Part shown: positions 58,390 to 64,000 of the stretch, in pieces
How positions within the stretch are numbered: the stretch's first letter is position 1
Layout: every line of letters starts with the position of its first letter
DNA from: Pseudomonas sp. CROZ-RG-20F-R04-15
GTDB lineage: Bacteria; Pseudomonadota; Gammaproteobacteria; Pseudomonadales; Pseudomonadaceae
Assembly: GCF_022662375.1 (NCBI RefSeq)
Contig: NZ_JAKNQL010000022.1
Span: forward strand, 35,168 to 99,167
DNA length: 64,000 nt
Reading direction: 5' to 3'
Notes under the pieces: model-generated
The model's database searches: none
What the model was told of the DNA's origin: nothing
Seen by the model: only the letters and a program-made list of their open reading frames with translations
Program-made: the position numbers and the translations under genes

Positions 58390-59333
58390 AAAAGCCTGCC
58401 ATGGTGATCAGCGCCGCAGCGGTGGCGTTGTTGGTGGTAGCCGTGGCGCTGGTGGTGCGGCCGGGCAGTGACCCGGTCGCCGCCCAGCAATCGTCGCCGC
58501 TGGCGACGGTTGCAACGGGGCCGGCGGTGGCGCGGTTGGGTAATCAGCAGGTTTCGCCTGACGAATTGCAGGCGTTGCTGGCGACAGTCCCGCCGGAAAC
58601 CCGCGAACAATTGCGCGGCAACCGTGAGGCGCTGGAACGTTGGATTCGCACGCGTCTGGCCGAGAAAGCGGTGCTGGAGCAGGCCGATGCGCAGGGTTGG
58701 GCGCAGCGCCCGGAGGTGGCACGGCAGACCCGTGCGGCGACTGAGCAGATCGTATTCCGTGATTACTTGCGTTCGGTCAGCCAGGTGCCGGCGGATTATC
58801 CAAGTGCGGCCGATATCCAGCAGGCGTACGACGCGGGCAAAGCCAATTGGCAGACGCCAGCGCTGTATCGGGTCAGCCAGATTTTCCTCGGTGTAAATGA
58901 TCCGCAGAATCTTGAAACGGTGCGCAAGCAGGCGCTTGATCTGAGCAAGAAAGCGCAGGTGACGCCAGCGGAGTTTGCCGCGCTGGCGACTCAATATTCG
59001 CAGGATCGCGTCACCGCTGAGCGTGGCGGCGACAGTGGGCTGCAACCGTTGCAGCAACTGGTTCCGGAAGTGCGGGGTGCGGTGGCGCGCCTCAAGGTCG
59101 GTGCGGTTTCCGATCCTGTACAAAGCGCGGCCGGTTTCCATGTGATCAAACTCACCGAACAGCAACCGGCACGCACCGCGACCCTCGATGAACTGCGCGA
59201 TCAACTGACCCAGGCCTTGCGTGCACAGCGCCAGGAGCAGATTGCCCAGGCTTACCTCGACGGCATGCTCAACACCGCAACACTGAGCATCGACGGCGCT
59301 GAACTCAACAAAGTCCTCGAGGGAAAACACTAA
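58386..59333 (+). CDS. Parvulin-type peptidyl-prolyl isomerase (PpiC/SurA-like)
   Basis: A 315-residue membrane-anchored or exported isomerase. An N-terminal hydrophobic segment (AMVISAAAVALLVVAVALVV) precedes a SurA-N-like helical region (about 45-150) and a rotamase domain about 155-265 (YRVSQIFLGVNDPQNLETVRKQA, GGDSGLQPLQQLVPEV and AAGFHVIKLTEQQPA). It begins with GTG overlapping the previous stop (GTGA). It likely folds outer-membrane or secreted products of the operon. Confidence 0.92.
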   Translation: MKKPAMVISAAAVALLVVAVALVVRPGSDPVAAQQSSPLATVATGPAVARLGNQQVSPDELQALLATVPPETREQLRGNREALERWIRTRLAEKAVLEQADAQGWAQRPEVARQTRAATEQIVFRDYLRSVSQVPADYPSAADIQQAYDAGKANWQTPALYRVSQIFLGVNDPQNLETVRKQALDLSKKAQVTPAEFAALATQYSQDRVTAERGGDSGLQPLQQLVPEVRGAVARLKVGAVSDPVQSAAGFHVIKLTEQQPARTATLDELRDQLTQALRAQRQEQIAQAYLDGMLNTATLSIDGAELNKVLEGKH

Positions 59334-59353
59334 TCTCACCTTCACCACAAACC

Positions 59354-59448
59354 CCTGTGGGAGCGAGCCTGCTCGCGAAAGCGTCTGCACATTCAACATG
59401 TTCGCTGGCTGACACTCCGCTTTCGCGAGCAAGCTCGCTCCCACAGGG
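59354..59448. repeat. REP doublet (GTGGGAGCGAGC family)
   Basis: CCTGTGGGAGCGAGCCTGC... and its near-perfect reverse complement (one mismatch, GCAAGCTCGC) flank a spacer, between the isomerase gene and a LysR gene. Confidence 0.95.
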
Positions 59449-59496
59449 ATCCATGGTGCACTCAAGACAAATACAAAGATCGACAGGGAGTCATCG

Positions 59497-60477
59497 ATGT
59501 CATTCACCGAACCCGCAGGACGACCGGGCACCAGCGATTACCGCTGGCCACACGACAACAGCGAACCGTGGCTCGCACACGCCGCGACCATCGACGCCGA
59601 CGTCGCCCAATACTTTCTGGTCAGCGCCCGCTGCGGCTGCTTCATGCAAGCCGCACGCAGCCTCAACGTGCGCTCGACCTTGCTGCGCAAACAACTGGCG
59701 CAGCTTGAGCAAGAACTGCAACACACCCTGTTCAGCTTCCAGGGCAGCGCCCTGAGCCTGACCCGCGAAGGCCAGCAACTGCAGGCCAAACTGGTGGCGC
59801 TGGCCAACGAACGCAAACTCCCGGTGATCGAACAACCATTGATTCGCCTCGCCGTCGCCGAATCGATCCTCCACGACATCCTCGGCCGCGACCTCATCGC
59901 ACTGCTGCGCCGCAACGCCAGCGTGCGCCTGGAAATCATCGCGCTGGACAGCGAACTGTCCCTGCGCGCCGTCAGCGCCGACATCGTCCTCTGGCTCGCC
60001 CACGGCGAAACCCCACACCCCGGCCCGACGTTCGCCACCAGCGAACCGCAAGCGCTGGCACGCCTCGACTACCTGCCACACATCGCCAAACGCTACTCCC
60101 GCGTCACCGCCCGCCCGGACACCCCCGACGACCTCGCCGACTTCATGCTGGTGCAGTGGCAACATGATCGGCAGATCGACAGCTTTCGCCCGTGGAATGA
60201 ACTGGTTGAACAGCGTCTGGCCGGGGTGGTGCAGATGCAGTCTTATGAATTGATGCTGGAGATGATTCGCTGCAGCGCGTGCATCGGGTTGTTGCCGGCG
60301 TACATGAGCCGCTTCGATCGGGGCTTGATCGCACTGCCCGGATTATTCGCCGAACCCATGCAATTGCAGGCGTGGCTGGCGGTCAACGCGGACTCACAAA
60401 ATATCAGCGAAGTCCAAACCCTGACCGACCTCATCCACCACACCTTCAACGAACGCCACGAATGGTTCCAGCCCTGA
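59497..60477 (+). CDS. LysR-like regulator next to the TonB/TpsB operon
   Basis: A 326-residue LysR-type protein with a divergent N-terminal helix-turn-helix (AQYFLVSARCGCFMQAARSL, VRSTLLRKQLAQLEQELQ) preceded by about 30 extra residues. A substrate-binding half follows (IRLAVAESILHDILGRDL, VQMQSYELMLEMIRCSACIGLLP). It lies downstream of the operon after a REP doublet and could regulate it. The recognition helix is atypical (LRKQLAQLE). Confidence 0.87.
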   Translation: MSFTEPAGRPGTSDYRWPHDNSEPWLAHAATIDADVAQYFLVSARCGCFMQAARSLNVRSTLLRKQLAQLEQELQHTLFSFQGSALSLTREGQQLQAKLVALANERKLPVIEQPLIRLAVAESILHDILGRDLIALLRRNASVRLEIIALDSELSLRAVSADIVLWLAHGETPHPGPTFATSEPQALARLDYLPHIAKRYSRVTARPDTPDDLADFMLVQWQHDRQIDSFRPWNELVEQRLAGVVQMQSYELMLEMIRCSACIGLLPAYMSRFDRGLIALPGLFAEPMQLQAWLAVNADSQNISEVQTLTDLIHHTFNERHEWFQP

Positions 60478-60485
60478 ATACAATT

Positions 60486-60566
60486 CCTGTGGGAGCGAGC
60501 CTGCTCGCGAAAGCAATCTGACATTCAACTTCTCTGTTGCCTGACACACCGCTTTCGCGAGCAAGG
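60486..60566. repeat. Truncated REP doublet
   Basis: The left arm CCTGTGGGAGCGAGCCTGCTCGCG is intact, but the right arm stops after CTTTCGCGAGCAAG and runs into unrelated sequence (GGAATCGTTATTCC). The last ~15 bases of the normal right arm are missing. Confidence 0.85.
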
Positions 60567-60583
60567 GAATCGTTATTCCCGGA

Positions 60584-60850
60584 TCAAACCCGCAAACGAA
60601 TCTGCCGCCCCAACACATCCATCACATCACAACCATCACGCAGTAACATCGCCGCCGCGTGCGCCAGTTGCTGCACGTCGGCGCCTTTGGCCGAGGAGAT
60701 ATCCAGGCTGGCGAGGCTTTCCATCATTTGCGTTACCGCGAGAAAGCGGCTGGCGGCGCTGCTGTGCAATACGTCTAGCGGCGCTTGAGTGGAAACGAGG
60801 AGGACCGGAATGCTGTCCTCGTTGTGCGTCATCGAAATGTGCGGGTTCAT
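60584..60850 (-). CDS. Small protein of the DUF3077-associated pair
   Basis: An 88-residue helical protein (LDVLHSSAASRFLAVTQMMESLASLD, ADVQQLAHAAAMLLRDGCDVMDVL) with no firm family. Its start overlaps the DUF3077-like gene's stop by 4 bases (ATGA), so the two are co-translated. It resembles other small Pseudomonas proteins of unknown role. Confidence 0.75.
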   Translation of the reverse strand: MNPHISMTHNEDSIPVLLVSTQAPLDVLHSSAASRFLAVTQMMESLASLDISSAKGADVQQLAHAAAMLLRDGCDVMDVLGRQIRLRV

Positions 60851-61122
60851 ACGTCACCCCGGGCCTGCGCGGCGTGCACACGAGCGATGGCGGCCTGCAT
60901 CAGTGCGCGGGCATTGGCAAGCATTTGCTGGCTGGCCCAGCGCATCGAGCTGCTGTGTTCCGGGCGAGCAACGCTCGGGGCCTGGTGGGCGAGGGTTTCG
61001 GCGCAGTTGAGGTAGACGGCCGCGTGTTCTAGGGCGTCGAGGAGGGAGATGTCGGGTCGGACGTTGAAAGGGTGGTGAGCGACCTGGTCGCAGGGTTTGG
61101 ACTTTGTGGTTGGATCGGTCAT
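60847..61122 (-). CDS. DUF3077-like small protein
   Basis: A 91-residue protein with the FNVRPDISLLDALEHAAVYLNCAETLAHQ block typical of DUF3077 proteins found in multiple copies in Pseudomonas. A second helical part (ASQQMLANARALMQAAIARVHAAQ) follows. The ATG at 61122 has AAGAGG upstream. Function is unknown. Confidence 0.8.
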   Translation of the reverse strand: MTDPTTKSKPCDQVAHHPFNVRPDISLLDALEHAAVYLNCAETLAHQAPSVARPEHSSSMRWASQQMLANARALMQAAIARVHAAQARGDV

Positions 61123-61488
61123 GGTGCAGCCTCTTGGAAGTCGGAGAACTGCCACTTCATCGCCGTCAAACGAATAGGTGGCAACTGTGTGCAGGTTGAC
61201 GGACCGGTCCAAGACACCCGGCGCACCCGAAGATGCCCCGCACACAGTCACCATTGAGCAGCGCGTCGGACACAGGAGTGCGCGCGCACGTTGGAAAGCA
61301 ATGTGCGTCCTGGATTGTTCAGGCCGTCAAACCCGATCACGAATGAGTCGTGACAGGCGCGAGGATAGGGAGTGAGGACGGGTCAGTCAACCGCCGCATT
61401 ATTCCTGAGTTTGCCGGGCTTTCTTGTAGAGAAAGGCTACTCGCGATGACGATTCAGCTGCATTTCGCGGAGACGATCATACGAAAGG
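61123..61488. other. Intergenic region between DUF3077 pair and Ig-repeat gene
   Basis: No supported gene. There are no clear repeats or terminators except short GC-rich inverted segments. It should hold the promoter of the DUF3077-like pair. Confidence 0.5.
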
Positions 61489-64000
61489 CTACTGCGGTAA
61501 AATTGAACGTACTAAGATATCGTCAATGCTAAAATCATTGCCGTCTCTTCTCCCTTCGTCATTATGAATTAAGAAGACAAGTTCGCGGCCTGTGGCTTTA
61601 GCTATATGTGAGTACTCTTTAAAATTATGAGTCATCCACTTTACCGGAGAGGAGCTGCTGCCGATAAGGAGCCTCAGCTTTGTGCCCGCATGTGGATAAT
61701 TATCATATTTAGCCATGATTCTGAACTCGTATATTACTCCAGGGTAAGTTCGGAACGTTTTCGATAAAACTGTCCCTGAATGGTCATCCTCTGCAGACGT
61801 GTTGTTGAAAAGATAGTAACCAGATCCAGATTGAATAAATTGTAATTCGCTGCCAGCCGGTCCTTTTCTCCATCCATTGAGTTGGCGATTGTTGAAATTA
61901 GTGAAGTCATATAATGAGGTAAAAGCTTCGACGGTAATTTTCCAAGGAGGCGTCGAGGTCGCGCCCGAACCATACAAGGCCTTGGCGGTAAAGCTGTGCG
62001 GGGTGGCAGTCAAACCGGTGACGGTCAACGTCCAGATCCCGGTTGCCGCGTCGGCAGTGGGTTCGCCTTTGGATGTCGTGCCGTCAAGCACCCTAACGTT
62101 CTGGTCCTTAGCGGCGCTGCCGGTCAGGGTCACGGCGGTTTCCACCGTTGTTCCACCTTCTGGAATTTCGTCGCCACTCGGCGAGCCTGTGACAGAGTCA
62201 ATAGTCGGGGCGAGATCTTCAATCACGCTCACATGACGCACATTCGAATATGTCGTGCCGCTGTGATACAGGGACTGTGCATATAGCCGGTGTAGTGCAT
62301 CCTGCACTTCGACTTCGATTTCACGCTCCCAAACTCCTGTTTTTTCATCGGCCGTTGCTATGCCTTTGGACACAGCACTTGACCCGTAACCATCGTAAAT
62401 CTCGACCTGCTGGCCGTGGCTTGCTGTGCCTTTGAGTTTCAGTGTGGTGCTAATGGTCGCTTGGCAGTCAGGCACCTCCATGCCTTTGTCGTCCAACACA
62501 TTGTCTAACGTCGGGACAATCAATGCCGTGACAGTGAAGCGGCGCGCAGCGGAGGGGCGCTCCTCCCCGAACGCCTCTCTGGCGATAAAACTGTGAGGTG
62601 CCACACTCAACCCCCGCACGGTGCATGTCCAGATTCCAGAAACCGGATCCGCCGTGGCCTCACCCTGGACCTCGGCCCCATCAAGTATGTCGACGTTCTT
62701 GCCATTGGCGGCCGTGCCGCTTAGCGTCACGCTGGTTTCAACGGTCACGCCACCTTCTTCAATTTCGTTATCGCTGGAAGATCCTTTGACTGAAGTAATA
62801 GTCGGCGGAACATCCTCCACCGCTCGCACGCTATAACTGCGCACCACAAACCGCTTCGCCAGCGCTATGTCCTTGCTCTTCCCAAACCCCACACTCATCT
62901 CAATGGTCAGTGGCATCCCATCCTTCAACCCCTGCAAATCCTCATAAGGCGCAGTCGATTCAAAGAAACTCTCTCTCACCCAATCAGCATTCACGTACGC
63001 AAACGATCCCTCCCACACATATCGTTCATAAGGCGTGTCATTGGCGTTAGTGCCTTTGAACAACAACCAGACAGGCTGACCCTCAGCAATCAAGGGAAAT
63101 CCCGGACACCACATTTTGCCTTCGGGAGTGAGGTCAATGAGGTTCAGCTCCGCGCCTTCACCGGCATTCGCCGCTTCCTTCAGGCGTGGTGCGATGAGGG
63201 CGGACTGCGGCAGGTCGAGCACCGCGAGGGTCAGGGTTTCGGACGGCAGAGAATTGCCATCACGGGTGATGCTGTAGCTGACCGTTATTTCGTCGCCCAG
63301 ACAATACGCCATCAGTGCGGGTGCAATCGGGATGTTCAGACCGATTTCGCTGATCGGTCGAGGCGGGGTGGTAATCGAACCGTCCTCGTGCGTGCCCGGT
63401 TTGGCAGTCCAGCTCACACTGAGCAGGTCAGTGGGCCGCGTGGGCCCTGGCGGCACGACGATGGTGAGTTGGGTCAGGGCGTCTAGTGGCGCCAATGTCG
63501 CGCCGTTGGCCTGCAGTACGCTGGGTGGTTTAAGTTCGAGGTGTGTGCCAACGACCGGCTCAGTAGTGGGGGCGGATTTGGCCACCAGTGCGCCGTTGAG
63601 GTCCAGCAGTTCGTAAGTCACCGTCACGCTGCTGGCGTCTATTACATGCTCGTTCAACACTTCGATAATGCAGGTTTTTTTGGCGCCGAACGGGTCCGCT
63701 TCGACTTTACCTTCGACGAGGACCACCCGGTCTGGCTGCCCGTTGATTTTCGCTGTGTAAGTGGCGTTGATCGTGTAATCCACCACGAAGCGATCGTCAG
63801 TGGTGAGGATGACCAGCGACAAGTCGTTATTGCCCAACTTGTCCAACTCGATTTTGCCGCTACCTTGTTCCGGATAATCCTCGATGCGTTCCAGCAAAAT
63901 CGCCTTGTTCAATAGCGTACCGTCGAGATCCTCGGGCACTGCCAACACGACCGACCACACAGCATCCGGGTCGGGCCCGTTGAGCAGTTGATCGGTGACG
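61489..64000 (-). CDS. Large Ig-like repeat surface protein, C-terminal part (starts beyond the window)
   Basis: At least 836 residues; the frame is open through the right window edge. The visible N part is beta-rich, with tandem domains such as VSWTAKPGTHEDG. The C half has three bacterial Ig-like repeats, two nearly matching: (E)EGGVTVETSVTLSGTAANGK and PEGGTTVETAVTLTGSAAKDQ, each with ATADP/DAATGIWT and APHSF/ATPHSF blocks. A diverged repeat lies between them. The last ~140 residues (YDFTNFNNRQLNGWRKGPAG and following) look like a jelly-roll binding module, and their DNA is clearly AT-richer. It is probably an adhesin or exported binding protein. Confidence 0.85.
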   Translation of the reverse strand, partial: VTDQLLNGPDPDAVWSVVLAVPEDLDGTLLNKAILLERIEDYPEQGSGKIELDKLGNNDLSLVILTTDDRFVVDYTINATYTAKINGQPDRVVLVEGKVEADPFGAKKTCIIEVLNEHVIDASSVTVTYELLDLNGALVAKSAPTTEPVVGTHLELKPPSVLQANGATLAPLDALTQLTIVVPPGPTRPTDLLSVSWTAKPGTHEDGSITTPPRPISEIGLNIPIAPALMAYCLGDEITVSYSITRDGNSLPSETLTLAVLDLPQSALIAPRLKEAANAGEGAELNLIDLTPEGKMWCPGFPLIAEGQPVWLLFKGTNANDTPYERYVWEGSFAYVNADWVRESFFESTAPYEDLQGLKDGMPLTIEMSVGFGKSKDIALAKRFVVRSYSVRAVEDVPPTITSVKGSSSDNEIEEGGVTVETSVTLSGTAANGKNVDILDGAEVQGEATADPVSGIWTCTVRGLSVAPHSFIAREAFGEERPSAARRFTVTALIVPTLDNVLDDKGMEVPDCQATISTTLKLKGTASHGQQVEIYDGYGSSAVSKGIATADEKTGVWEREIEVEVQDALHRLYAQSLYHSGTTYSNVRHVSVIEDLAPTIDSVTGSPSGDEIPEGGTTVETAVTLTGSAAKDQNVRVLDGTTSKGEPTADAATGIWTLTVTGLTATPHSFTAKALYGSGATSTPPWKITVEAFTSLYDFTNFNNRQLNGWRKGPAGSELQFIQSGSGYYLFNNTSAEDDHSGTVLSKTFRTYPGVIYEFRIMAKYDNYPHAGTKLRLLIGSSSSPVKWMTHNFKEYSHIAKATGRELVFLIHNDEGRRDGNDFSIDDILVRSILPQ

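Overview
The window looks like chromosomal DNA of a Pseudomonas of the P. fluorescens group. This rests on the high GC content, the family-specific palindromic REP repeats (the GTGGGAGCGAGCCTGCTCGC type and the TTCCCACGCTCCGCGTGGGAA type), Pseudomonas-type small proteins (DUF3077/DUF6124-like), and the gene content. The species is inferred, not proven. There is no integrase, plasmid origin, intact insertion sequence or CRISPR array. The two ends cut through genes: a thiamine-diphosphate enzyme on the left and a large Ig-like repeat protein on the right.

Layout, left part. 0-10 kb holds a TPP enzyme tail, a DUF72 protein, the manganese exporter MntP behind a yybP-ykoY (Mn2+) riboswitch, and a two-component pair divergent from a PepSY protein plus cytochrome b561, with a PmrA/BqsR-like direct repeat between them. 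A sialidase-like / membrane / LTA-synthase-like envelope operon follows. 10-20 kb holds an MHS-family transporter, a phnCDEE-like ABC importer, an SDR, a RidA protein with a divergent LysR regulator, and an isolated radical SAM/SPASM gene. 20-26 kb is an agmatine-to-putrescine cluster: agmatine deiminase, N-carbamoylputrescine amidase, polyamine-binding protein, a second Tat-exported agmatine deiminase, and LysR and AraC regulators.

Middle part. 26-31 kb contains a small DMT/unknown/VOC/LysR group and two tandem DUF6124-like genes behind a long, strongly structured untranslated leader, then an exported epoxide-hydrolase-like protein. 31.8-45 kb is mostly core-type: tRNA-Gln, the 23S rRNA hydroxylation factor RlhA (YdcP), RidA, GST, several regulators, MFS and EamA transporters, tRNA-Ser, a Bax-inhibitor-1 protein, and an AaeAB/YiaVW-like efflux operon. 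An aldehyde dehydrogenase annotated in relatives as NADP-GAPDH lacks the usual general-base glutamate.

Right part. 46.3-49.3 kb encodes a periplasmic redox set: lipoprotein cytochrome c, Tat-exported FAD lactone oxidase and Tat-exported fold-III PLP enzyme. The most striking locus is 50.3-59.3 kb, a single-direction run of nine genes. It starts with a Phd-antitoxin-like domain fused to the N-terminal (DUF772) piece of an IS5-type transposase. Then come a TpsB/FhaC outer-membrane transporter, an ExbB with exported DUF2341 and LamG modules fused to its front, ExbD, TonB, a large porin, a periplasmic coiled-coil protein, a YbjN protein and a parvulin isomerase; a LysR gene follows. I interpret this as a dedicated TonB-energised envelope machine built around a two-partner-secretion type barrel. 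No TpsA substrate is visible. The right end carries a DUF3077 pair and the C-terminal part of a surface-type Ig-repeat protein.
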